A stretch of DNA of 64,000 nt from Silene latifolia (Eukaryota > Streptophyta > Magnoliopsida > Caryophyllales > Caryophyllaceae): NCBI RefSeq assembly GCF_048544455.1, contig NC_133528.1, positions 51,016,293-51,080,292 on the forward strand, given 5' to 3'. Positions 1 to 10,137 of the stretch are shown piece after piece (within the stretch, counting starts at the first letter, position 1; each line of letters opens with the position of its first letter). Made by a program: the position numbers and the translations under genes. Under the pieces are notes generated by a model. It ran no database searches, was not told where the DNA came from, and saw only the letters and a program-made list of their open reading frames with translations.

Positions 1-2575
1 ACTCTAGTCACTTCGAGACGTCACCTCATATAAGTAACTATGGGCAAAACAATGTTAATCCATGTTCACTTTAACGGGGTTCAATTGTCTCCACAACCCG
101 TTTGGATGTAACAATGTACAAGGTGAGTTAATAATAACTCAAACGACAAATGTCGACATCACACTCGGGTAGTCAATATCATATTACAACCTTGTGATGT
201 TTATCATAAGTGTAAACACTCATTGATTGCAATAGAAGTTTAACATCCCATGTGTCCATGTGTTCAAACTTCTTACACTTGCTTCTTCCTTTACATTCAT
301 GTTCTCTCTCATAACATGAATCTTACCAAGCACACATCAAGGTTCCCAACCTTGGTTTCGGTTCTTTAACTTGAAAGAACTTTCTTATCGATCATCTCAT
401 AACGAACGAATTTGCTATGAATAATACAACTTGCACCGATCAAGTATTTCATCCACACACAATGCACTAGGTATATGTTTTGTAGAATCTTGTAACAATT
501 GACAAGATTATTTAGCATAGCACTTCTCATAAGTCCTAGCTTTTACTAGGAAAGATTGTTATTGAATAACCTCTTATTCAACCAAGCATCTTTCCAAAAA
601 CTTCTCATTTCTCTTTCTAGGCTTGAAAGAATTGGGATTCTCATAAATCCTCATATTGTTCTCGGATTTTCTATAATATGTGCAACTTCTTGAAACATAA
701 TAGAACATTCCGTCAAACACTGAAATCGCTCATCGGATTCTACTCGAGAATTCATGACGTTTTTATTATGGCTCACCAAGTCAATCATCATGCTCTTATG
801 CATATGATTCATAATTGGACATGTACATGATTATTCTAATGGCGGAAACATTAGTTACTAATAATCATGAGATCAACCGTTCTCAGGTTCAATGAACTAC
901 CATGACTGCTAATGGTAATCCCATTTTTCATTCATATGAATAACCTATGTAAATGTTGATACGATGTGTATCTCTTTAATACTAATCCAACATCTCATGA
1001 TGTAATTGGATTCATCATTGTCCATTTTCATCCAGAATTGAAAACTCAAAAGCTTCTTTATGAAAGAAGGTATTAGCTCGTCATTCTTTAATGTTTAATG
1101 AGTTTTATACATTCAAGGATGATAGCTCCCACTAAATTCCATGTCTTCATATGAGAATTTCCTGACTCCCACTCAATTCCACATATTTCAAAATTGACTT
1201 CTCAATCGAAATTTGTCAAGAATATAAATATAAATCGCTTTGCCAAGTTACTAGGATAAAACCATATATGTTCCCATCATATCCTTTCAAAATGCCTATT
1301 TTGAAGTGGTCTCATCTCAACCTTACGGAAAGAGATTTTAAATCTCTAACACACTCATTGATAATGATGTGTAGCAATGTCATTATTCAAATACAAATAA
1401 TATTTAGAATAGGTCCTTTGGAATACCCTTTCGGAAGGAGGTTTAACCATTTCATAGCGAGGTTAAACAATGACATTTGCGTGGTTAAAACGTTGGCTAT
1501 TGAAGATATCGGAATATCAATCTTTGCAACTTGATCATAACTAGTATGTTACTATGATTCATTTAGGCTCTTAAGTAAAACTCATGATTGAAACTATTGG
1601 TCAATTGATTCATAACCTTAGTCAAAAGCTTGTTAAGACTTTACATTAGTCATTTTTCTTCCAAAACTTCTTTTGGTCTCCTCGTGTAGTAATCTTGAGA
1701 ATAAACTTTTATGATTACTTCACTTGGTCTCTTAAGTCATTTAGAACTAACTTGAGACTATAGATCTCATCTATTTGGTATACTATGTAAATAGATATAC
1801 CTTCATTCAAATCATCTATTTGGTATACTATGTAAATAGATATGCCTTCATTCAAATCATTCTCTTTTGCGTAGATCTTCATTTACACAAGTACACAATT
1901 ATATCTTGCCTTGTGTGTTGTGTCCTCATTTTTCTCCCACTCTATCTTTAGAATGAATACACTAAACATTCAAAGATAGCATATGAGACACAAATTAATG
2001 ATGTTGAAGTATAAGGAGAACTATCTCATAGATTAGACTAATAGTTATTGTATTCATATGTATACTTGGTGATTGACATACCTTTAGGAGAGTTCATAGA
2101 CTCAAAATCACTTTATAAGTGATCATACACACGCCTTAAGCATGTGGACATATAATGAAACCGGTCATTATATTTGTCTATTAGATCACTTTAAGTGAAT
2201 AATCTTATGTTTCAAAACGCAAGCATTTTAAAGATGAAATTTAGAACATTAAAAGGATAAATGATAAACGGGTGACTTGGGTTGCAAACCAAGTCACTAT
2301 CATCCAAAATACAAATCATCATCCAAAATACCTTTCCATGTCGAACACGGAAACTAAAGTTCTAAAAATTCAAAGCATAACTTAAAATAAGACAATGAAA
2401 AACAAAGCTCCACAAGAGCTATCCTTAGCTTCTCCATGGTTTATCATGCTTGTTTTTCTTTTCCTTTGTCTTTGCTTGGTGGAGGCCCTATTTACAATAA
2501 AAGGGAGATACATTATCACAACTTTGCATCATAATACCATAGTTGAATTTAGAAACATAAAAGAAGGTTAGTCAT
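1..2575 (-). other. Non-coding internal region downstream of copia gag
   Basis: In autonomous copia elements protease, integrase and RT follow gag in the same reading frame. Here I find no integrase, RT (YVDD) or RNase H motif on either strand, and only short random ORFs. The motif AGTGGGAG (seen as ctcccact on the plus strand near 1127, 1168 and 1936), typical of copia polypurine tracts, recurs three times. The sequence is AT-rich and apart from a small tandem duplication I see nothing else in it. Confidence 0.6.
1767..1858. repeat. 44-bp tandem duplication
   Basis: Two copies of a unit containing ctatttggtatactatgtaa start at 1771 and 1815, differing by about one base (atatac versus atatgc). 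It is a local duplication inside the copia internal region. Confidence 0.9.
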
Positions 2576-3469
2576 TTACCTCTTTGGAGTGATCTTTCCA
2601 GCTTTGATATCACCAAGGTATTTGGAACAATTCCTCTTCCAATGTCCCATGCCATTACAATAATGGCATTTGTCAAGAGGACCCTTCTTGACTTTGGAGG
2701 TGCTAGCTTCACAAGACTTAGCTTTGGTGAATGTGGGAGCTTGCTTTTTACCCTTTGTCCCATTCTTCTTGAACTTCCCCTTACTCTTTGTGCTTATGTT
2801 AAGCACATCCTTGGGAGGGTTCACATTTAACCCCATGTCCCTTTCGGCTTGCACAAGTAACTTGTGCAACTCCTCAAGAGACACATCCTTGTCTTGCATA
2901 TTGAAATTCACCCGGAATTGCACATATGCCTTGACCTTAGACAAGGAGTGTAGAATCCTATCTACGATGAGTTCTTTGGGGATTTCAACCTTTTGAATTT
3001 TCAAGGTCTCGACAAGCTCCATGAGTTTGAGCACATGAGGGCTAACCTTTTGGCCCTCTTTGAAGTCGAGATCAAAGAATGCCGCGGCCGCCTCATATTG
3101 GACGATCCGCGGAGTTTGTGAAAACATGGTCACAAGTTTGGAGTAAATCTCATTAGCATTGCCCATTTTGAAGGCTCTCCTTTGGAGTTCCGCCTCCATC
3201 GCAAATATTAAGACATTTTTCATTGCGGCGGACTCCTTTTGGTAAGCCTCATAGGCTTCCCTAGTGGCCGCGGTGGACCTAGTGGAGGGCTCGGGTGGAG
3301 AGGCCTCGGTAAGGTAACGAAGCTTGTCGTCACCCTCGGCGGCTAATTTGAGTTGGGCATCCCACTCGGAGAAATTTGACCCATTCTTTTCAAGTTTACA
3401 TCGATCCATAAAGGATCGGAGCCAAGATGAAGTAGCGAGTGGTGTAGCATTAGGAGTTGGTGTTGCCAT
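2576..3469 (-). CDS. gag: Copia-type Gag polyprotein (297 aa)
   Basis: This is the capsid/nucleocapsid protein of a Ty1/copia retrotransposon; it would assemble the virus-like particle and bind element RNA. The N-terminal two thirds (about residues 15-205) look like the plant copia gag fold (UBN2/DUF4219-like), with the pattern ...FSEWDAQL... near residue 38. A basic linker (about 225-265) precedes one CCHC zinc knuckle, CHYCNGMGHWKRNC, near residues 268-281. The ATG opens a clean ORF and no upstream in-frame start is needed. The frame is intact, unlike most coding remnants in this window, and ends with its own stop 12 residues after a conserved GHWKRNC segment rather than running into protease. 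Known gag-only plant elements rely on relatives for pol; that this one does is inference. Confidence 0.88.
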   Translation of the reverse strand: MATPTPNATPLATSSWLRSFMDRCKLEKNGSNFSEWDAQLKLAAEGDDKLRYLTEASPPEPSTRSTAATREAYEAYQKESAAMKNVLIFAMEAELQRRAFKMGNANEIYSKLVTMFSQTPRIVQYEAAAAFFDLDFKEGQKVSPHVLKLMELVETLKIQKVEIPKELIVDRILHSLSKVKAYVQFRVNFNMQDKDVSLEELHKLLVQAERDMGLNVNPPKDVLNISTKSKGKFKKNGTKGKKQAPTFTKAKSCEASTSKVKKGPLDKCHYCNGMGHWKRNCSKYLGDIKAGKITPKR

Positions 3470-5710
3470 TTGTTATGAATAAGAAGTGGTCTACAAAACA
3501 AAATATAAGGAGTAAAACAATTGTCGTTTTAATTATACTCGTAAAAATGAATGATTTAAACAAGTTTTATGCATTTTTCTAGTGACCTCTACCCAACTAG
3601 AATAAATGATTCCAAGACCCAAATTCATATCGATTTAGGCACGGGGTAGCCGATGAAACCCTCATCAATATAACTCGGTGGATTAACCTTTTAATCGATT
3701 CTACTTTTAGAACTCTTGGTCGATAAAATTACTCTAATATTTATCTATAGCCCAAAACACATCAATAAGGGCACGGGGTAGCCGATGAAACCCTTATTAA
3801 TTACTTTTGTTGAGTTCAATCCAAATTTCGAATAAATGTGTCCATTATCCAAACCCACATTAACTTAGGCACGGGGTAGCCGATGAAACCCTCATCAACA
3901 TGAATTCGGTGGATTAGACATTTATCACCCACTTCCCCTACGTAACAAGGTTTGTACCCGGGGTAGCCGAGTGCACTCCCTCGCGAAATAGGTTTTCATG
4001 GTTTCTACTATTTGGTAAGGCTATGTCTCAATTGATAGTTTTAGCGAGAGGTCATGTCAATTTATTATCTATCACGTTTTAAGTGAACTAAAGCGGTGAA
4101 CTACGATAATTCTAATTGACACGGTCGATAAACTCGATAAAATAACAATGCATGTTTAGTTATGGCGATTTAGCGATGCATGTGACATAAAATAAAATGC
4201 AAGCATAAAAGTAAATGAATCCTAGTATGGCCTTTCCTAAAATAGAAAAACTATTAATCTATTACATATTCGGAAACCAACTCCATTGGTCCCTTGAACT
4301 TCGGTTGTGGCACACATCTCGAGGTAACACCGTCTTTATGTATCGCCATTCTTGAAGAAATCCGTCTTTTGGAACTCCGGAATGAATAAAATTACATAAT
4401 AAATTACATAATTTCCTATTATACATTTGTAACTAAAATAAAATAAATCTATTAAATTACAAAACGGTGATACGAGATCACAATAAAAGATTACAACCGA
4501 ATCGATATTCCCATACATTTCGGGAAATACCAATTAAAAATCTAAGGCCATACTAAGTAAATTACATAATTCAAAATTACATAAATTAAAATTATGACAA
4601 TCATAAAGAAAAATGCAGCATTATAATATGTATGAACATGCTCAATTTTTATGCTAAATCGCCTTTAATTAGCCAATATCATATATTACTCGGTTTTTAC
4701 GGATTTGCGTGATTTCAACATTTTATAATCACAAAAATGCATAAACTCATATTTATGCATAAGTTAATTACCCTAACCTCTTAGGACTCAAAATATAGTC
4801 TCCACTAGTAATTTGACCATAATTAACTTTTATTTACAAAATTGTTCATAAAAGGACCAAAATTACAAAAATAAGCTATTAAACTTCAAATAAATCACAA
4901 AATTTCAAATAAATTCAAAATTTGAAATTTAAATTCATGAACATTCTGGAAAAATTCCATGACACTCATAATGTTCAAAATCTTAGGTTAAAAATTTGAA
5001 AATTTTAGGAAAAACAATGTTGCGGTTTATCGATATTTAATAAAATAATCATAAAAACATGGAAAAATTATTTTCATTAACTTTTCAATTTTAGATCTGA
5101 AAAATACAATAAAATGCAACATTAGACGTTTTTCCTAAGTCATAGAATATATTTTATTAATTTTCACTAATAATGTCACTATTTATGTCATTTTTCTTCA
5201 AAAATTCATAAATCATGCTAAAAGACTTCTTTATAGCCAATTATTTTACACACATCTTGTAAAATTGCATGTGACAACATATAAATTTTCTATGACCAGA
5301 TTCGAAATTTAACTCATATTAACCTATTTTTCTCTTAAATCCATATTTAATAATGAAAAATTCATTTTTCGAGCATAACAAGTGCAAAAATTATGAAAAA
5401 TTACAGGTTATCTCAAAATAATATATGTGACAACATATCCAAAAACCAAGTGAAAATTCGAAGTATAGCTAATTTTCGACCAAAAATGACATTTTTACTC
5501 ATAAAATCACATTTAAATGTCATTATTATTAAATATGAACAATAAAAATCCGAAAAATTAACCAAAATATCCTAAAACACTTTAGGACCAGAAATATTAA
5601 CATGCATGTAATTATTTCGTGATATATCATAATAACACAAATTTTACAAGTTTTATTTTGTTATTCATATAACTCGGAAAAACTTTTAACCAATTTGCAT
5701 GCAAACAACC
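3470..5710 (-). other. Long untranslated leader of the copia element
   Basis: About 2.2 kb separates PBS and gag, far longer than the usual 100-200 bp in copia elements. It is AT-rich (especially 4560-5700) and holds no supportable ORF. Its gag-proximal end carries a GC-richer repeat cluster at 3638-3985. I see no host gene. Confidence 0.6.
3638..3985. repeat. Dispersed 30-bp leader repeats (3 copies plus a diverged fourth)
   Basis: The motif gcacggggtagccgatgaaa followed by ccctyatyaa occurs at 3638-3669, 3770-3801 and 3868-3899. A diverged copy (cccggggtagccgag) starts at 3954. Spacing is 132, 98 and 86 bp, so the intervening DNA is not a simple tandem array. Confidence 0.85.
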
Positions 5711-5727
5711 GTGGCTCATGATACCGA
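5711..5727 (-). other. Primer binding site (initiator tRNA-Met type)
   Basis: The minus strand reads TCGGTATCATGAGCCAC, 10 bp inside the LTR end. It resembles the common plant PBS TGGTATCAGAGCC with one extra base and one substitution. It fixes the orientation of the element. Confidence 0.75.
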
Positions 5728-5737
5728 TTGAAGGAAA

Positions 5738-7001
5738 TGTAGATTCATATACATGTTAACATATTCTTATATGTCTAAATAATTTGTCATAAAATTAATT
5801 ACGGATCTTATGCATGCAAACAATAATATAAATAGAGGAGAAATCATGTCCATACATTGTAAATTTCGGCTATTAGGGCACAAGAGAGATCTCCTTTCTC
5901 TTCTTGTTCTTGAGCTTTTCCAATGGAAGAACAAAGATCTAAGTGTAAGATCTCTCCCTATGTATTATACCCAAGGCTCCTCTTAATTAAAATTAATATT
6001 ACAAGTACTAGTTATAATATTAATCAAGGTAGAAAAATGGAACCAAAATATTTATAAACTTCTTATGTATTTCGGTTTTTAGAGAGATAATTAGGAGGAT
6101 TTTTCTTCTCTCTAAAACAATATTTTGGATGATGGAATGAGAATGAAAATAATACACTACCTTTAGTATATTATTAGGCAAAATAAAAGAAAAACAATGA
6201 TCACATTTTTCTTTCCAAAACCGTGTAAGAGGAGAAGGAAAAGGGAAGCCAATGCATGGACTTGTTGCTCTTAACAATGTTCATAGGCTTGCATGGCTAG
6301 ACCTCTAGTTAATCATTATGTTTTCCACTAATTACACACAACTTATAATTAGCTAAAACACCCTCTAATTTTCGGCCCTTTGCATAATATGGTGTCCATA
6401 TTATTTTTGTCAATTGTCTATATGTTACATGTCACATGTCACATATATTTGTTATGTATTTTTAACTTATTAAAAATCAACGTATTATTAAAAATACGTC
6501 ATATACAAAATCGACTTAGTAATATCATAATTACTTGTACCAAAAATATTTTACCATTTATAAATCACTGTGATTGTATTTATAACAATTCATTCAAATT
6601 TAATTGTTACATTAAACAATTTATTTCATCCGAGTAATTATACAATTTAATCACTCAGACCGTATCTTATTTAATCACATTTCAATATGATACGTAAATT
6701 TTACTTCCAAAATCGTCCGTCAATTTTCTAGTAATTTAATTAACTCGTAACATTATACGATTAATTAAATAATCAATTAAGAGTATTGCCCTTTAGGTAT
6801 GACCTAGGGGGTCAACTGATCACCACCGTCACACGACAGTAATGTCAAACTCTAGTCAGCCAATCATTACCGATATATGTTGACCAGTTGACAGTAACAT
6901 AATTACTTCCCAATTGTATTCATTTTAATGAGACTTAAACATGTGATCATCATGATCAACAGTCGTGATCGCATTATTGTCGGAGGACACATATTCCAAC
7001 A
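5738..7001 (-). repeat. 5' LTR of the copia element (about 1264 bp)
   Basis: The LTR starts at 7001 with TGTTGG and ends at 5738 with CA. A related but clearly different LTR, sharing the start (TGTTGGA..TGTGTCCTC), a TAATGCGATCAC-like stretch and a TTGACATTACTGTCG-like segment, occurs as a solo copy at 42128-43424. That related copy supports both boundaries. The U5 end (5738-6000) holds no ORF worth reporting; the ORF at 6020-6277 is LTR sequence. Confidence 0.85.
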
Positions 7002-7940
7002 GTCCTGGGCTCGTGGTCCACTCGGGAGGGGGCCATTCAAAGGTAGCTTCATGTATTGTACACCCCCCTCCCCCAACCAATGAAAACTCCATGGAACCGT
7101 ATCCAATGGATGAATCATATGAGTCTCTAGCAACCCCGCTTCATTGTAAAGGTGATTCCCCCACACTTGAGGTTGTTCTTCCGGAATATCCCCAACCAAA
7201 CTAGCCACAAAAAGGGTGACCAAACTTCCACAATTGATGCTTCCCTTGTTCTCACGTTGCTTAGATGCACCAACCACAAAAAGCCTTGCCCAATCCGGCA
7301 CCCCCTCTCCCTCGGGCAACATCGCCCACATACACTCACGGACCCCATCATTGAGTTTGGTAGGTTCCCCCATCGTAAAGAAAAAGCATGAAATCATCCG
7401 TGTAAGAATCCGGATGGGGGGGTTTGTGATTGAGGAGATCTTGTCATTGTTTGTCCGGGGTGTTTTCCTCGTGAGGGCAAACCAAGTATCGTCCAAGGCC
7501 GTACCCGGTAGGTTTAAGGAGGAGGGTGGTTTGGTGATTCTCAAAATTTCCCTCACACTCTCAAGGGTTATGGTATGCCAAGTTTTGTTCAACCTAAAGC
7601 TCACCTGCTCATTCCCTCTTTCCCCCGTGAGTTGGATGGTCGAGAGGAATTCTAAGGTGTAGGCGGGGTATGTACGAGGTTGAAGGTTAATGTACCTCTC
7701 TAACCCCACCTTGGTGAGGAAGGCAAGGGTGTGGTCAAAGATACCCATATCCCTCAAGGTTTCCGGGTGAAGGAATTTGGAAATCGGTAGGGGCTTACTC
7801 TCAAGGAACTTAAAGTAAATCTTAAGGTTGTTTGGTAACCCTTCATCCCCCTTAAAAGGTTTGGGTAGTGCATTGGGTGGAGGTTGGTTTGAGGATTCAC
7901 CCTTCTTCTTAAACTTTCCTTTGCCAAGACCAAAAACCAT
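7002..7940 (-). pseudogene. ATHILA ORF-1-type protein, C-terminally cut by copia LTR
   Basis: This is a roughly 310-residue reading frame whose middle (PRTYPAYTLEFLSTI, then SFRLNKTWHTITLESVREIL) matches my recollection of the plant ATHILA ORF-1 domain family; its function is unknown. The most likely start is the ATG at 7940 (MVFGLGKGKFKKKGES); a GTG start 33 bp upstream only extends the frame. A lysine-rich N-terminus is followed by a globular region with no membrane segment or catalytic motif that I can see. Beyond 7002 the frame runs into the copia LTR, so the last 33 residues (6903-7001) are foreign. It is otherwise open, which may point to recent activity or selection in the family, or just chance. 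Confidence 0.65.
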
Positions 7941-8036
7941 CTTGTTCTCTTTTAAAAGTGCAAAAACAACCACTTAAAAACAACCAAAAATCTGAAAAAT
8001 TTTCTAAGGGGCAATTCAACAAACACCTTGTGTGCA

Positions 8037-8489
8037 CTATTTGAATTGATCCTTCGTCACTCCATTCGGAATAGCACCTTCACACATCATGTGAAATTCC
8101 GAAAGGTGACGGTTTGGGTCATTCCCCGCATGGCCATGGAACTTAGGCAAGTTATGGATGAAGAAGCCTTTGAGTTCGAAATTTGCATTGGCTCCTAGAG
8201 GAAGATAGGTGATACACAAGGGTTACTCATCATAATTCCTTGCTCGTATTTCCCGGATGGTTCTTGTGTCATTCGCCATATGGGGATACTCTACTTCAAT
8301 CGGATTGACTTCAATAGGTTCTTCTAAAGGTTCTTCTAAAGGTGCTTCTTCTACTTTATGTTCTCTTTGTGCTCTTTGGTACCAAGGATTAGTAAATAAC
8401 CACGAATATGCTCCAAAAGCGTCCTCTTCCACGGGGGTTGATTCACCGTGTTGTGGAGAACTAAACATAAACCTTCGCACTACACACAC
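8037..8489 (-). pseudogene. gag: Athila gag N-terminus, broken
   Basis: Two fragments (8223-8489 and 8037-8219) are separated by a stop. The first ends with ANDTRTIREIRARNYDE, resembling the RTLRELAAPD start region of Athila Gag. The second holds FELKGFFIHNLPKFHG and DPNRHLSEFHMMCE, the characteristic Athila Gag segment before the capsid core. The Gag ends at a TAG at 8037, only about 100 bp before the next ORF start. The capsid core, knuckle and all of pol are missing. Confidence 0.75.
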
Positions 8490-8583
8490 AAGTTAGAACT
8501 TCCACTTACTTGTCCAAAACAAAGAGAAGAGGAATAAAAACTAACATGCAATTTAACAATCAAGCCTTTAGCTATGTTGCCCT

Positions 8584-8603
8584 TCCCCGGCAAATGCGCC
8601 AAA
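8584..8603 (-). other. Primer binding site of the Athila element
   Basis: The minus strand reads TTTTGGCGCATTTGCCGGGG, close to the usual Athila PBS TGGCGCCGTTGCCGGGGA (tRNA-Asp type as I recall). It lies 4 bp from the LTR end at 8608. Confidence 0.8.
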
Positions 8604-9644
8604 ATTTGATAAGCACAAAACTAGGTGTCGTAAAATACTAGAACTAACCTACCAAATTAACAATTTATAAGCCAAACTATACTCTAGACTACTCTAAACG
8701 ATAAAGTAATATAGTGCAAGTAAGGGTCGGTCCCAAGAGAAGGTCTTTTAAGCTAAAAACTTGAAATGTAAACTATTGATTACTAATGACAAGGCTATAG
8801 ACAAACAATGGTTATTCACAATGGTAAACAATAGAGAGACATGAAAAAGGGGGTTTTTGAGTTGATTGGTGACATGAAAACAAGGTAAAATTTGCAATCT
8901 TTGTCTAAGAAGCAATATAACAAACACTTGGTGAGTAAGATGATTCAATAATTAAAAGAAACTTGGTGCAATTCTTCCTTTGTAACCAACAATGGTAAAG
9001 TTTAACTCTTTAACAACTCTCCTCTTAATTTCTACCCAATACTTTCAAGTCAAGATGATAACATACACAAATTAAACCATCTATGTATATTCTTCAAGTT
9101 TAACCAACAATTCATTAAACCATGAGTGCAAGTTAAGCATGAGCATTAAAGATATGCCAAGACAAGAAGCTAGGATCAATTCTCACAAGATTAAACCATA
9201 CAAATGAGAAAAGACATGAAATTTCCTACTTATTGCATGAATCCTTTAAACCAAATCAACATACAACAAGCTTGCTCCAAACAATCCTAGATAGATTAAA
9301 CCATTTCTCTAGAATTTGCAATAGTTGAACAAATAAGAAGCATGGATGGCCAACCCAAACATAAACTCATTCAACATGAAGATTAAGCATAAGGAAAGAT
9401 CATTAGATAAATAAGAGGAGATTAAAAGAGTCTTACAATACCAAAGTTGGAGACTTTGGATGAATTATACCAAGAAGGGAAGGATTTAGCCTTCCATAGT
9501 CTTCAAAACCCAAAGAAATAAAGAAAGATTACAACTTTGCATCAAAATAGTCTTCTAAATTACTACAAGCTTAAACCCTTAAGAATGAGATTAGATGAGA
9601 TGATATGATGGTAGGTGAATGTTTTAGGTCTTCAAACTCTCGGG

Positions 9645-9652
9645 TATTTATA
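9645..9652 (-). promoter_or_regulatory. TATA box of the Athila LTR
   Basis: The minus strand reads GGCCTATAAATACCCG, a textbook plant TATA context, about 480 bp from the U3 end of the LTR. Transcription would run toward lower coordinates. Confidence 0.7.
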
Positions 9653-9727
9653 GGCCTTCACGAAAACCTAGAAAGATTTCCACTTAAGAAGCCCACAAAG
9701 AAGATTAGAAAACCCGTAAAGCAGAGC

Positions 9728-9803
9728 TGCGCAGGCTGCGCAAGCACTGTTCATGCCTGCGCAATTTTGCGCACCTGCGCACCCTGTTTGCGCAGGCTGC
9801 GCA
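9728..9803. repeat. Seven TGCGCA palindromes in 76 bp
   Basis: TGCGCA occurs at 9728, 9737, 9758, 9768, 9776, 9789 and 9798. On the element's strand the cluster lies about 75-150 bp upstream of the TATA box, where U3 enhancers are expected. A regulatory role is inference. Confidence 0.9.
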
Positions 9804-10089
9804 CAGGCTCGTATTTCTGGACTTCTATTTTCCACGAGCTAGACCTCTTCAATTGCCTTCAATTGCCTTCATTTCTTCTAGTCTTCATTCCTACTTCTCC
9901 CAACTGGTTTCCGGGTTACAAGTGATCCTCTTGTGCCTTGTCTTGACCTTTGAAAGGTGCTCTATTGCCGCTCGGGTTCCATGCATAAGGATTGAGTGCC
10001 CAACCAAGTAAAAATGCACAAGTTACCACCATATAACCAATTGCCAATTTTTAGGAAAAGTGTACCAAAAGACCCATATTAAAAGACAC

Positions 10090-10110
10090 GAGGGTGATAA
10101 AATCACCCTC
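10090..10110. other. Perfect 9-bp inverted repeat near LTR start
   Basis: gagggtgat, a 3-base spacer (aaa), then atcaccctc. It lies 27 bp inside the U3 terminus. Possible hairpin or protein site; role unknown. Confidence 0.85.
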
Positions 10111-10137
10111 TTAGACCGACACAATACAATGCTATCA

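Larger units (their letters stand above)
1..7001 (-). mobile_element. Ty1/copia-type LTR element, gag only, cut by window edge
   Basis: The element reads on the minus strand: 5' LTR (5738-7001), tRNA-Met-type primer binding site (5711-5727), about 2.2 kb of leader, a gag ORF (2576-3469), then 2.57 kb with no pol ORF before the window edge. The LTR begins TGTTGGAATATG on the minus strand and ends CTACA. It interrupts an Athila ORF at 7001/7002, so it is younger than the Athila element. The 3' LTR and the second TSD copy lie outside the window; the first TSD copy would be gtcct (7002-7006). The lack of protease, integrase and RT after gag suggests a non-autonomous derivative. Confidence 0.8.
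7002..10137 (-). mobile_element. Athila-lineage Ty3/gypsy derivative, 5' part
   Basis: On the minus strand this reads LTR (8608-10137), PBS (8584-8603), gag N-terminus (8037-8489) and then directly an ATHILA ORF-1-type reading frame (7940 to 7002). There is no protease, RT or integrase between gag and that ORF, so the copy has a large internal deletion or belongs to a non-autonomous family. Its remaining 3' part was separated by the copia insertion at 7001 and lies outside the window. Its right LTR end truncates LINE-1. Confidence 0.8.
8608..10137 (-). repeat. Athila-type LTR (1530 bp)
   Basis: The minus strand starts TGATAGCATTG at 10137 and ends GTGCTTATCA at 8608, giving matching termini (TGATA-GC and GC-TTATCA). 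It carries a TATA box (9645-9652), a cluster of TGCGCA palindromes upstream of it and a terminal hairpin at 10090-10110. The plus-strand ORF at 9605-9925 lies inside this regulatory part and is not a gene. Confidence 0.8.

Noticed and set aside
1268-1534. Plus-strand ORF of 88 codons
   Set aside because: It runs antisense to the copia element, in its non-coding region, with no domain.
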